Shown: in pieces, positions 26,620 to 34,795 of the stretch
Numbering within the stretch: the stretch's first letter is position 1
How the letters are laid out: each line of letters opens with the position of its first letter
DNA from: Treponema sp. UBA1233
GTDB lineage: Bacteria > Spirochaetota > Spirochaetia > Treponematales > Treponemataceae
DNA: 55,299 bases
Direction: 5' to 3'
Assembly: GCA_002309305.1 (NCBI GenBank)
Contig: DBWR01000012.1
Location: 75,373-130,671 of the forward strand
Notes under the pieces: generated by a model
Told to the model about the DNA's origin: nothing
Databases searched by the model: none
The model's input: the letters and a program-made list of their open reading frames with translations, nothing else
Position numbers and translations under genes: made by a program

Positions 26620-28080
26620 TCAGTCAACCGTGACACTGCACAGGAAGTTTGCCTTTAGGCTTTCGTTCCAGTCAGTGTCAGCAAAGCGGACGGCATATTT
26701 TCCATCGCTGTCCGCAAACCGCAGATAGATTCTGTAAGTACCTGGCTCCGATGGGGCTTGGGTACTGAAACTCATATTCCTTGTACTTCCGATAAAAGTT
26801 TTTCCCGAAACTGAAATTCCATTCTGGTTTACAATAGTTCCATCCTTTTTTTCAAAATACACGCGAACCTTTTTCTGCCTTTGCATGGGCATGTCGGCAA
26901 AACCGCTGTTTTCTATGTTGAACGAGACGTTCAGGTTTCCGCCGCTTTTTGTGGCACTGGCATCCTTGAACGCATAGCGGTATCCCATGTGCTTGATTAT
27001 GTAGATGAAAGCCTGTTCGCCGTTGTAAGAGTATTTCCTCTTGTTGCAAAGTTCGCTCAGAGCCCTGTGGTTCCATCCTATGTTCAGGAAAGAAAGGTGA
27101 ACGTCCTTCATTTCGTCCATGGCAGCCTTTAGGTTTGTCCTCCAGAGTGCTGGATCTTTATCATCACCGTCGCACAGCTCCCCACCGTATGGAGTGTGGT
27201 CGGTAAACTGCTTTAAAAATTCAACTTCCTGAGCACGGTTTCCTTTGAAAGTTCCAAGGTCACCCTCTGAACCCAGATAGCCGTCGTTGTAAATGCCAAG
27301 CAGGTAGTATTTTGAATTCTGCTGAACAGAATAAGCGCTCGTGTAGTCATTTCCGATGCAGTCATAAATAAACCGTGGCTGGCGTACAAGAAGAGGCAGT
27401 TTGCTTCCGTCAAGACCGTCAAGAAAGCGTTCAATTACCTGCTTTATGTAATAAAGTTCGTCGCCTGTAATTCCCTTTGCATAAGTTGTGGAATGCATTT
27501 CTCCCCAGGGACCTATCATGCCGCATTCAACTGCAGTAAGGCACTTTACATGATTCTTCAAGACAGGGCAGAGTGCATCTATGTGGTAAAGGATATTGTC
27601 AAAGTTTACGGGCTCAACATCCGCATATTTTTTGCCGTCTTTTTTCCCTTTGTATTCGGGGTCATAGGCAAAGCGGATTATTGCAGTCTTTTCCGCCTCC
27701 TCCACACAGGAAAGAAGAGTGTCCAAATCATCAAGGGCGGCCTGGGTCATCGTTTCATCCGTGGAAGGATTGTTCTTCTTTGAAAACGAGCTTATGTCCA
27801 TCTTCAGGTGGATGAGCGCAAATTTGTCTTCACTTGAATATCTCCCGGAAAACAGCGTAGGGGCCTTTTTTATCTTCTTCTTGATGTCCGAAAAATCAGA
27901 GATTCCGTCCTTTGACATTTTTACGGTAACCGCACTGTAAAACCCCATGTCGGGATTATAGATGATTCCCTCAGTATCATGGACAAGCTCCCCTTCCTCA
28001 GCAACACGAGGCTCAGCACGGCAGGCTGCAAAAGAAACAACAGAGATGCATACAAGCACAGCAAACAGAATTCTTTTCAT
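26620..28080 (-). CDS. DUF4832/DUF4874-type lipoprotein
   Basis: 486 residues. The lipobox SFAAC puts lipidated Cys at 20. The first half has NPDMGFYSAV and IIRFAYDPEYKGK (DUF4874-like, a glycosidase-like barrel), the second half KHMGYRYAF and a beta-sandwich (DUF4832-like) ending in the carbohydrate-module style GTYRIYLRFAD. A role in binding or cutting polysaccharide is plausible but unproven. Its stop abuts the FecR gene stop with no gap. Confidence 0.8.
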   Translation of the reverse strand: MKRILFAVLVCISVVSFAACRAEPRVAEEGELVHDTEGIIYNPDMGFYSAVTVKMSKDGISDFSDIKKKIKKAPTLFSGRYSSEDKFALIHLKMDISSFSKKNNPSTDETMTQAALDDLDTLLSCVEEAEKTAIIRFAYDPEYKGKKDGKKYADVEPVNFDNILYHIDALCPVLKNHVKCLTAVECGMIGPWGEMHSTTYAKGITGDELYYIKQVIERFLDGLDGSKLPLLVRQPRFIYDCIGNDYTSAYSVQQNSKYYLLGIYNDGYLGSEGDLGTFKGNRAQEVEFLKQFTDHTPYGGELCDGDDKDPALWRTNLKAAMDEMKDVHLSFLNIGWNHRALSELCNKRKYSYNGEQAFIYIIKHMGYRYAFKDASATKSGGNLNVSFNIENSGFADMPMQRQKKVRVYFEKKDGTIVNQNGISVSGKTFIGSTRNMSFSTQAPSEPGTYRIYLRFADSDGKYAVRFADTDWNESLKANFLCSVTVD

Positions 28081-28116
28081 ACTTTACTCCAATATGGGGG
28101 AAGTTTAACACATTAA

Positions 28117-28155
28117 GTGGAAAGTTGAAAGTGGAAAGTGGAAAACTGAAAGTTG
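28117..28155. repeat. Simple repeat of GTGGAAA/GTTGAAA units
   Basis: Short near-repeats of GTTGAAA, GTGGAAA and ACTGAAA. The same units in the opposite orientation (TTTCAACTTTCA) occur at 55051-55093. Low complexity, function unknown. Confidence 0.5.
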
Positions 28156-28262
28156 TCACACGAATTCAGAATTCCACTGTAAATAATTGAACCTTCTTCA
28201 TCCTTCTCTTTTGGAAACCTCATATGTTTATCGATTTATCTTAATCATATATTTGAAAGTCC

Positions 28263-28551
28263 TGTGGAAGGCAAGTGCAGATATTTAGGAAAATGAAAAT
28301 ACAAATTGATTGAGGAAGCATCGTTATTGGTATGAATTCATTGTGTAAAATAGATAAAAGGTGCGGAATCGGAGACTGACACGAAACAACATCTGCACAA
28401 GCGAAGCGCGGAAGCCGTTGTTACGGGGCAGACTCCGATGGGAGCACCTTTTATTTGTTTTTTTGGCACGGTTCCCGCCGTAAATGGAGATGCTTCCTCA
28501 TTAATAATCGCATTTATCACTCTTTATGAATATTTCCACTTGCCTTCCACA
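28263..28551 (+). repeat. Structured palindromic element, copy 2
   Basis: 289 bases, homologous over its full length to copy 1. Outer arms TGTGGAAGGCAAGTGC (28263-28278) and its complement at 28537-28551. Second stem GAGGAAGCATC/GATGCTTCCTC (28312-28322, 28489-28499), which differs from copy 1 yet still pairs. Third stem AAAAGGTGC/GCACCTTTT (28356-28364, 28444-28452), again changed on both sides. Inner stem ATCGGAG/CTCCGAT (28368-28374, 28433-28439) is perfect where copy 1 has a mismatch. The tip is the shared ATCTGCACAAGCGAAGCGCG type. No gene lies in 28081-28725; this element fills most of it. Confidence 0.88.
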
Positions 28552-28568
28552 ATGTTTAAAATATTTCC

Positions 28569-28597
28569 TTGTCTTTTAGTTTAATCCGTGGTATCAT
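28569..28597 (+). promoter_or_regulatory. Candidate promoter of the chemoreceptor
   Basis: TTGTCT at 28569-28574, 17 bases, TATCAT at 28592-28597. It begins 18 bases after the right end of repeat copy 2, the same arrangement as copy 1 and the ftsH promoter. The implied leader is about 120 bases. Confidence 0.55.
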
Positions 28598-28684
28598 AAT
28601 TATTGACACATCGAATCATTGAGAGAGGGATTTTGCCGTGTCCCCTAGCTTAAAAAAGTTCCTTCATTAATATAGTTTAATCAA

Positions 28685-28711
28685 CAGCCCCGCACTATCG
28701 GGCTGCTTTTT
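28685..28711 (+). terminator. Terminator-like hairpin just before the chemoreceptor RBS
   Basis: CAGCCC (28685-28690) pairs with GGGCTG (28700-28705), then CTTTTT. It directly precedes AGGAGG of the chemoreceptor gene. Since no gene ends here, it could attenuate the chemoreceptor transcript, or end a short RNA made from the promoter upstream. Confidence 0.55.
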
Positions 28712-28725
28712 AGGAGGAATCAAAA

Positions 28726-30822
28726 ATGGCACAATCTGTGAAAAAATCATCCAGCCTTGTCGTTAGGCTCATTGCGTTAATTGGCCTAGGTGTAGCAGTC
28801 ATTACATTGGTTCAGGTTTCAGTTCTTTCGGGAGTTGCAAAGAGAAATTCCAAGGAAGAAAGCACTGCAAACTATGTACGCTGGGTCAATTCCGTTGACA
28901 CTACCCTCCAGGAAATAATCGAGGGCTATTACAAGGACCTTCAGGTTTACGTCGGAGCAGACGTAATGGAAGCAGGTGATGTAACTGCCGCAGGTGAATG
29001 GCTTTTTAACAACGCCAACCTCAGGAGCAAGGAATTCGACTACATCATGATTGCGGGACCGGACGGACTTGCATATACCGACCTTGGGAAGCGCACCGAC
29101 ATAGCTGAACGCGGCTATTTTCAGGCTATCGTAAAGAACGGTCAGGAAAGGTTCATCGACAATCCCGTCATATCCAAAACCACGGGTGACAGGGTTGTTC
29201 ACGTTGCAACTGCACTCAAGGACGCAAAGGGAAAGACTTTTGCAATGGTGGCTGGAGTCATCAAGAATGACGTACTTGCACAGCCGATAAAGGAACTGGA
29301 CGTACCGGACGGAGTATGGCAGTTTTTGATTGACGGAAACGGTGCGGTAATATATCACCCTGCCGCAGAAGAAGGAGGAAACTTCCTCATACCGGTTGAT
29401 GAGGCTCACGCGGATCTTGTTGACGTAACCAAGAGAATGCTATCTGGCGAGAAAGGAGCTGAATGGATTACGGGATGGACTGGAAGCAAACAGGACCTGA
29501 TGGTTTACTGCAGGGTTTCTGGAACTCCATGGGGACTCGGTTTTGTAATTCCGGGCCAGATCATAAATGCGCTGGGAACCACGATAAGGAACTATACGGT
29601 TTTCTTTGGAATTGTTGTTCTCGTGATGATACTGCTCATGGGCATGTTTGTACTCGTCCGCTCACTCAAGCCGCTCCAGATGGTAAAGGACACAATCAAC
29701 GGCATCGCCACAGGAAACGCAGACCTTACCAAACGAATCGACATTCATTCCAACAACGAAATCGGTCAGGTGGTTTCAGGATTCAATACCTTTGCAGAAA
29801 AACTTCAGACTATCATACGCGACGTAAAGACCTCCAAGGACGAACTTAGTGTTGCAGGAAACGACATGGATTATTCCTCCCACGAAACAATTTCAGCCAT
29901 CACGCAGATTCTTGCAAACATAGAGGGAGTGCACAATCAGATAGTGGAACAGAGCTCATGTGTAGAAGAGACTGCCGGTGCGGTGCATGAGATTTCTTCC
30001 AACATCGCTTCACTTGAACGCATGGTTGAAACTCAGAGCGGAAAGGTTGCAGACGCATCTTCAGCAATTGAACAGATGATTGGAAACATCAAGTCGGTAA
30101 ACGGTTCTGTTGACATAATGGCAAGGTCATTTGAAAACCTCAGGAACGAGGCCAACTCAGGATACGCCAAACAGCAGGACGTAAACGAAAGGATTCAGCA
30201 GATAGAAAGCCAGAGCCAGATGCTTGCCGAAGCCAACTCTGCCATTGCATCCATAGCAGAACAGACAAACCTTCTTGCCATGAACGCCGCAATCGAAGCA
30301 GCCCACGCAGGTGAGTCCGGAAAGGGATTCTCCGTCGTTGCTGATGAAATCCGAAAGCTGTCCGAAACTTCATCGGTACAGTCCAAGACCATTGGTGAAC
30401 AGCTCAAGAAGATCAAGGATTCAATCCGTGATGTAGTACAGGCATCCGGAGAATCAAGCAAGGCCTTTGAAATTGTATCCAACAAGATCAAGGACACCGA
30501 CCAGCTGGTCATGCAGATAAAGTCCGCCATGGAAGAACAGAACGCAGGTTCACTCCAGATAAGCGAGTCCCTCAGCGGAATGAACGACAGTACCCTTGAG
30601 GTCCGAAACGCATCCGCAGAAATGTCAGCCGGCAACAGCGCAATCCTGGACGAAATCAAGCGCCTGCAGGATTCTTCAATAACCATGAAGAACAGCATGG
30701 ACGAAATGGGTACGAGCGCCAAGAAGATCAACGAGACCGGAGCCGCCCTGAGCGACATCTCAAACAAGGTCAAGACTTCAATCCAAAAGATAGGCTCACA
30801 AATAGACCTGTTCAAAGTCTAA
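28726..30822 (+). CDS. Methyl-accepting chemotaxis protein with periplasmic Cache domain
   Basis: 698 residues. Membrane helix 12-34, a double-Cache type sensor (about 40-275, with GPDGLAYTDLGKRTDIAERGYF and HVATALKDAKGKTFAMVAGVI), a second helix (about 288-310), HAMP (KPLQMVKDTINGIATGNADLTKRI) and a coiled-coil signalling domain whose hairpin tip EQTNLLAMNAAIEAAHAGE-type sequence is near 511-545. It controls the CheA kinase for chemotaxis. No CheR-tethering pentapeptide is at the C-terminus (ends LFKV). Ligand unknown; Cache domains often bind amino acids, organic acids or sugars. It is flanked on both sides by copies of the structured element. Confidence 0.95.
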   Translation: MAQSVKKSSSLVVRLIALIGLGVAVITLVQVSVLSGVAKRNSKEESTANYVRWVNSVDTTLQEIIEGYYKDLQVYVGADVMEAGDVTAAGEWLFNNANLRSKEFDYIMIAGPDGLAYTDLGKRTDIAERGYFQAIVKNGQERFIDNPVISKTTGDRVVHVATALKDAKGKTFAMVAGVIKNDVLAQPIKELDVPDGVWQFLIDGNGAVIYHPAAEEGGNFLIPVDEAHADLVDVTKRMLSGEKGAEWITGWTGSKQDLMVYCRVSGTPWGLGFVIPGQIINALGTTIRNYTVFFGIVVLVMILLMGMFVLVRSLKPLQMVKDTINGIATGNADLTKRIDIHSNNEIGQVVSGFNTFAEKLQTIIRDVKTSKDELSVAGNDMDYSSHETISAITQILANIEGVHNQIVEQSSCVEETAGAVHEISSNIASLERMVETQSGKVADASSAIEQMIGNIKSVNGSVDIMARSFENLRNEANSGYAKQQDVNERIQQIESQSQMLAEANSAIASIAEQTNLLAMNAAIEAAHAGESGKGFSVVADEIRKLSETSSVQSKTIGEQLKKIKDSIRDVVQASGESSKAFEIVSNKIKDTDQLVMQIKSAMEEQNAGSLQISESLSGMNDSTLEVRNASAEMSAGNSAILDEIKRLQDSSITMKNSMDEMGTSAKKINETGAALSDISNKVKTSIQKIGSQIDLFKV

Positions 30823-30829
30823 CCCCAAA

Positions 30830-30869
30830 GCCCGGTTATTATTTGTCCCCCGGCAACTAATAATCGGGC
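30830..30869 (+). terminator. Long hairpin after the chemoreceptor
   Basis: GCCCGGTTATTA (30830-30841) pairs with TAATAATCGGGC (30858-30869) over twelve bases with one G-T pair. It is placed as a terminator eight bases after the stop, but a C-rich stretch instead of a T tract follows, so it may act as an mRNA 3' end stabiliser. Confidence 0.55.
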
Positions 30870-30915
30870 CCCCTCCCAGGCTTGTAAAATCAAGCATTAT
30901 CTTCTATGAATTATC

Positions 30916-30944
30916 TTTACACCTTAATCCTTCTATGATAAAAT
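30916..30944 (+). promoter_or_regulatory. Promoter of the cellobiose phosphorylase
   Basis: TTTACA at 30916-30921, 17 bases, TAAAAT at 30939-30944. Transcription would start near 30951, so the transcript opens inside the first arm of structured element copy 3 and carries it whole as its leader. Confidence 0.62.
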
Positions 30945-30945
30945 G

Positions 30946-31112
30946 AAAGGACAAATGTCGATTTTTAATGAAGAAAAATGAAACTGACGGAAGCGAGAGG
31001 CTGACACGCAACAACATCTGCACAAGCGAAGCGCGGAAGCCGTTGTTGTGGGGCAGATCTCGCTGGGAGTCAGTTTTTATATTCATACTGTTAAAATCGA
31101 CATTCGACCTTT
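30946..31112 (+). promoter_or_regulatory. Structured element, copy 3, as leader of the cellobiose phosphorylase mRNA
   Basis: 167 bases. Outer stem AATGTCGATTTT (30954-30965) pairs with AAAATCGACATT (31093-31104), extended by AAAGG/CCTTT. The next stem AAACTGAC/GTCAGTTT (30981-30988, 31069-31076), the GGA/GGGA internal loop, AGCGAGA/TCTCGCT (30992-30998, 31058-31064) and CGCAACAAC/GTTGTTGTG follow. The tip matches copy 2 exactly. The stems are unrelated in sequence to those of copies 1 and 2, yet all pair. The TGTGGAAGGC end arms are absent. The 3' strand stops one base before the GGAGG Shine-Dalgarno (31114-31118), so folding could affect translation. Confidence 0.8.
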
Positions 31113-31122
31113 TGGAGGATAT

Positions 31123-33597
31123 ATGAAGTTCGGATTTTTTGATGATAAGAACCGTGAGTATGTTATCAACAACCCCCTCACACCTTATCCGTGGATCAAC
31201 TACCTGGGAAACGAGAAATTCTTCTCTCTCATTTCAAACACTGCCGGCGGCTACGCTTTCTACACGGACGCAAGATTAAGGCGCCTTACACGTTACCGCT
31301 ACAATGACATTCCGCTGGATTCCAACGGCCGTTATTTCTTCATTCAGGACGGCAAGAACATCTGGAACCCTGGATTCAAGCCGATGAAGACCAAGCTCGA
31401 CAAGTACGAGTGCCGTCACGGTTTTGGCTACACAAAGATTTCTTCTTCAAAAAAGAAGCTTGCGGCAGACGTTCTCTACATGGTTCCCAACGGTGAAAAC
31501 TGCGAAGTCCAGATGCTTACCCTCACAAACAACTCCAACGAGGACAAAGAGGTTTCCGTAGTCAGCTTTGTTGAATGGTGTCTTTACAACGCACAGGATG
31601 ACTGCACAAACTTCCAGAGGAACTTCTCTACTGGCGAAGTTGAAATTGAAGGCAGCACAATCTACCACAAGACAGAATACCGCGAAAGGCGCAACCACTA
31701 CACATTCTATTCCGTAAACTCAGCAATCAAGGGATTTGACACGGACAGGGAAACATTCCTTGGACTGCACAACTCACTTGACGAGGCTCAGGTGGTTCTC
31801 TCAGGAAAGAGCGGAAACTCTGTTGCAGACGGATGGTCTCCGATTGCAAGCCACAGGCTCACATGCACGCTCAAACCGGGAAAGAGCAAGACTTACGTTT
31901 TCGTTCTGGGTTATGTTGAAAACGACGAGAACAAGAAATGGGCCAAGGGACCTGTTGACAAAAAGCTCAAGAGGACCAACACGGCTTCCGGCGTAATCAA
32001 CAAGGAAAAGGCATACGCAATTCAGGAAAAATTCGACACACCGGCAAAAGTAAACGCTGCATTCGATGAGCTCAAACTTTTCTGGGACGAAATCATGAGC
32101 CACTTTACGCTCAAGACCAACGACCAGAAGCTTGACCGCATGGCAATGTGGAACCAGTACCAGTGCGTCGTTACATACAACTTTGCACGCTCAGCATCAT
32201 ATTTTGAAAGCGGCATCGGACGTGGAATGGGATTCCGCGATACTTCCCAGGACATGCTTGGAGCAGTTCACCAGCTTCCACAGAAACGCATCCGCGAAAG
32301 GCTCTACGATGTTGCAGCCACACAGTTTGAGGACGGATCTGCATACCACCAGTTCCAGCCACTTACAAAGCGCGGAAACGCAGACATCGGATCAAACTTC
32401 AACGATGACCCGCTCTGGCTTGTTCTTGGCGTTGGCGGTTACATCCGTGAGACAGGTGACGCAGACTTCCTGAACGAGATGGTTCCGTTTGACAACAGTG
32501 CAACAAACAAGGCCACAATGTACGAACACCTCAAGAGGAGCTACAACTACATCATCAACCACATGGGACCGCACGGACTTCCACTCATCGGACGTGCCGA
32601 CTGGAACGACTGCCTTAACCTGAACTGCTTCTCAAAGGACCCCAACGATTCATTCCAGACATGTACAAACAAGGAAGGAAAGAACGCAGAGTCTGTAATG
32701 ATTGCACAGATGTTCGTGTACGTAACCCCGGACTATGTCGCAATGTGCCGCCTGCAGGGAGACGAAGCCGAAGCAAAGAAAGCCGAGGCCGCCTGCAAGA
32801 AGATGGAAGAACAGATCTGCAAGACAGGTTGGGACGGAGCATGGTACCTCCGCGCATACGACGACTTTGGAAACAAGATCGGCTCAAAGGAATGCAAGGA
32901 CGGAAAAATCTTTATCGAAACACAGGGATTCGGTTCAATGGCACAGGTTGGAGCCGACAAGGGATATCCGGCAAAGGCATTGGACAGCGTAAAGAAATAC
33001 CTTGATACAAAGTACGGTATCGTAATAGTTGACCCGCCCTATCAGGACTACCACATCGAGCTTGGTGAAGTCTCATCATATCCGCCGGGATACAAGGAAA
33101 ACGGAGGAATCTTCTGCCACAACAATCCGTGGGTAATCATCGGTGAAGTAAAGACCGGACGCCCGCAGGATGCATGGACACACTACACAAAGATTGCACC
33201 TGCATTCCTTGAGGACATAAGCGAAATCCACCGCACGGAACCTTACGTATACGCACAGATGATTGCAGGAAAGGCAGCATCACGCCACGGTGAGGCAAAG
33301 AACAGCTGGCTTACGGGAACCGCCGCATGGAACTTTGTTGCACTGAGCCAGTACATCTGCGGACTTCAGCCTGAATACAAAGGACTCAGGATTGAACCCC
33401 GCCTGCCCCAGCACGTAAAGAACGCGGAGATGACCCGTAAATTCCGAGGCGTTACATTCTACATCACCGTCGTGAACAACAAGAACAGCGGAGACATCAA
33501 GATCACGCTGAACAAGGGCAACGCCACAGTTGACGGCACACTGGTTTCACCCGCAAAGGGCTGCAAGGAAGTATTCCTTACGGTAACGGTCGGCTGA
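31123..33597 (+). CDS. Cellobiose phosphorylase (GH94)
   Basis: 824 residues. Reversibly phosphorolyses cellobiose to glucose 1-phosphate and glucose in the cytosol, saving ATP during cellulose use. The N-terminus MKFGFFDDKNREYVI and NPLTPYPWINYLGNE-type start, RYRYNDIPLDSNGRYF, GIGRGMGFRDTSQD and GRADWNDCLNL (general acid Asp near 493) are those of GH94 cellobiose phosphorylases, and the length agrees. The start at 31123 has GGAGG at 31114-31118; an upstream in-frame extension to 31048 would read through the structured leader and is rejected. A strong terminator follows. Confidence 0.95.
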   Translation: MKFGFFDDKNREYVINNPLTPYPWINYLGNEKFFSLISNTAGGYAFYTDARLRRLTRYRYNDIPLDSNGRYFFIQDGKNIWNPGFKPMKTKLDKYECRHGFGYTKISSSKKKLAADVLYMVPNGENCEVQMLTLTNNSNEDKEVSVVSFVEWCLYNAQDDCTNFQRNFSTGEVEIEGSTIYHKTEYRERRNHYTFYSVNSAIKGFDTDRETFLGLHNSLDEAQVVLSGKSGNSVADGWSPIASHRLTCTLKPGKSKTYVFVLGYVENDENKKWAKGPVDKKLKRTNTASGVINKEKAYAIQEKFDTPAKVNAAFDELKLFWDEIMSHFTLKTNDQKLDRMAMWNQYQCVVTYNFARSASYFESGIGRGMGFRDTSQDMLGAVHQLPQKRIRERLYDVAATQFEDGSAYHQFQPLTKRGNADIGSNFNDDPLWLVLGVGGYIRETGDADFLNEMVPFDNSATNKATMYEHLKRSYNYIINHMGPHGLPLIGRADWNDCLNLNCFSKDPNDSFQTCTNKEGKNAESVMIAQMFVYVTPDYVAMCRLQGDEAEAKKAEAACKKMEEQICKTGWDGAWYLRAYDDFGNKIGSKECKDGKIFIETQGFGSMAQVGADKGYPAKALDSVKKYLDTKYGIVIVDPPYQDYHIELGEVSSYPPGYKENGGIFCHNNPWVIIGEVKTGRPQDAWTHYTKIAPAFLEDISEIHRTEPYVYAQMIAGKAASRHGEAKNSWLTGTAAWNFVALSQYICGLQPEYKGLRIEPRLPQHVKNAEMTRKFRGVTFYITVVNNKNSGDIKITLNKGNATVDGTLVSPAKGCKEVFLTVTVG

Positions 33598-33642
33598 TTT
33601 AATATGATGATTTAATCTTGCGATTTAATCATTAATCCGACG

Positions 33643-33682
33643 AAACTGCCATGCTGATTTATTCGGTGTGGCAGTTTTTTTT
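33643..33682 (+). terminator. Rho-independent terminator of the cellobiose phosphorylase
   Basis: AAACTGCCA (33643-33651) pairs perfectly with TGGCAGTTT (33669-33677), followed by an unbroken T tract to 33682. Confidence 0.9.
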
Positions 33683-33732
33683 GTCTTGAATCTTTTACGG
33701 TGGAATAATAAAATGTCCATGGAAGAACCACT

Positions 33733-34464
33733 ATGAAACGCATTTTAATCGACGGAAACACATTCAGCACCAAGGAAGAATTCTACACGGAAATGGAAAG
33801 GCTCCTTACAAGGAATCTTGAATGGAAGACGGGCCGCAACCTTGATGCCCTGGCAGACCTTTTGCGCGGAGGATTTGGATTCCACGAATACGGAGAAAGG
33901 CTTGAGGCATTCTGGAACAATGCGGAAAAAAGCAGGAACGATTTGGGAGAAGATTTCTTTGACACCGTTACCCAAATCATGAACGACGAGGATTCATGCT
34001 GCGAACTAAAGCTCATCGACTTAAAGACCGTGACATACCAGGAAGAATACAGGGAAGGCCTTTTTAACTTTACCGAGCGATGCTTTCGGGAACTGGGAAA
34101 AAGCTTTGAACCCGACGGAAGGCATTCATTCTACAGGGACATAGAAGGCACATTCGATTCATTCTGGTGCATGCTCTGTAACTCAAGGATAATCGGTACG
34201 GCTGCAATAAAGAAAATCGACCAGAGCACGGCGGAACTCAAGGCACTCTATCTGGACAGAGAATTCAGGGGACTGGGACTCGGGCAGAAACTCATGGACA
34301 CCGCACTCTCTTTTGCAAGGGAAAAATCATACGGCCGTGCGGTCCTTGATTCAATGGCGCAATACACCCACGCACTCAAACTCTACGAAAAGTCAGGCTT
34401 TACCCGAACCGAACGCTACAACGACAACGAGAAGGCCGACATCTTTATGGAAAAAATCCTGTAA
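33733..34464 (+). CDS. Barstar-like domain fused to a GNAT acetyltransferase
   Basis: 243 residues. Residues 1-85 read as barstar, the barnase inhibitor fold: ILIDGNTFSTKEEFYTEMER then WKTGRNLDALADLLRGGFG. Residues 95-243 are a GNAT N-acetyltransferase with the acetyl-CoA loop REFRGLGLGQKLMD (176-189) and the C-terminal ALKLYEKSGFTRTERY. No barnase-type RNase is adjacent. The fusion suggests either a modified immunity protein or use of barstar as a binding module; neither is shown by the sequence. It is a single-gene unit after a terminator. Confidence 0.85.
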   Translation: MKRILIDGNTFSTKEEFYTEMERLLTRNLEWKTGRNLDALADLLRGGFGFHEYGERLEAFWNNAEKSRNDLGEDFFDTVTQIMNDEDSCCELKLIDLKTVTYQEEYREGLFNFTERCFRELGKSFEPDGRHSFYRDIEGTFDSFWCMLCNSRIIGTAAIKKIDQSTAELKALYLDREFRGLGLGQKLMDTALSFAREKSYGRAVLDSMAQYTHALKLYEKSGFTRTERYNDNEKADIFMEKIL

Positions 34465-34465
34465 T

Positions 34466-34765
34466 TCACTTAAAGGGGAAGGCTCCGAACTTCCACATGA
34501 GGTAAACGGCAAGGGCAATGTGGGCGAAGAAGATCAGGGGCATGCAGACCACAAAGTACCAGTGCTTGGTCTTGTGACGGAACGCATACATTCCCGCCCA
34601 TGTCCCAAGGCTGCCACCAATCAGGCTCACAAGGAACAGCGCCTTTTCCGAAATCCTCCACGCCTGCTTCCGAGCCCTGTTCTTGTCGACCCCCATCATG
34701 ACAAACCCCACCAGGTTCACGACCACAAGATATATCAGAATTATTTTCAAAACAGTTTCATTCAT
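34466..34765 (-). CDS. DUF1294 small membrane protein
   Basis: 99 residues, three or four membrane helices. MGVDKNRARKQAWRISE and FLVSLIGGSLGTWAGMYAFRHKTKHWYF are the DUF1294 signature. Function of the family is unknown. I start at ATG 34765, with AAGGAAA just before it, instead of a TTG seven codons upstream. Its stop is one base from the stop of the converging barstar-GNAT gene. Confidence 0.85.
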   Translation of the reverse strand: MNETVLKIILIYLVVVNLVGFVMMGVDKNRARKQAWRISEKALFLVSLIGGSLGTWAGMYAFRHKTKHWYFVVCMPLIFFAHIALAVYLMWKFGAFPFK

Positions 34766-34795
34766 TTTCCTTTTCCTTTTGTTCAAAATGTCATA

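Noticed and set aside
26620..26640. Terminator between the FecR gene and the converging lipoprotein gene
   Set aside because: The stops abut and no stem with a T tract can be drawn.
28600..28684. Possible c-di-GMP or other known riboswitch in the chemoreceptor leader
   Set aside because: None of the conserved core motifs of riboswitches I know is present; only the terminator-like hairpin can be supported.
31048..31122. Longer N-terminus for cellobiose phosphorylase
   Set aside because: It would translate the structured leader; ATG 31123 has a good Shine-Dalgarno and matches the family start.
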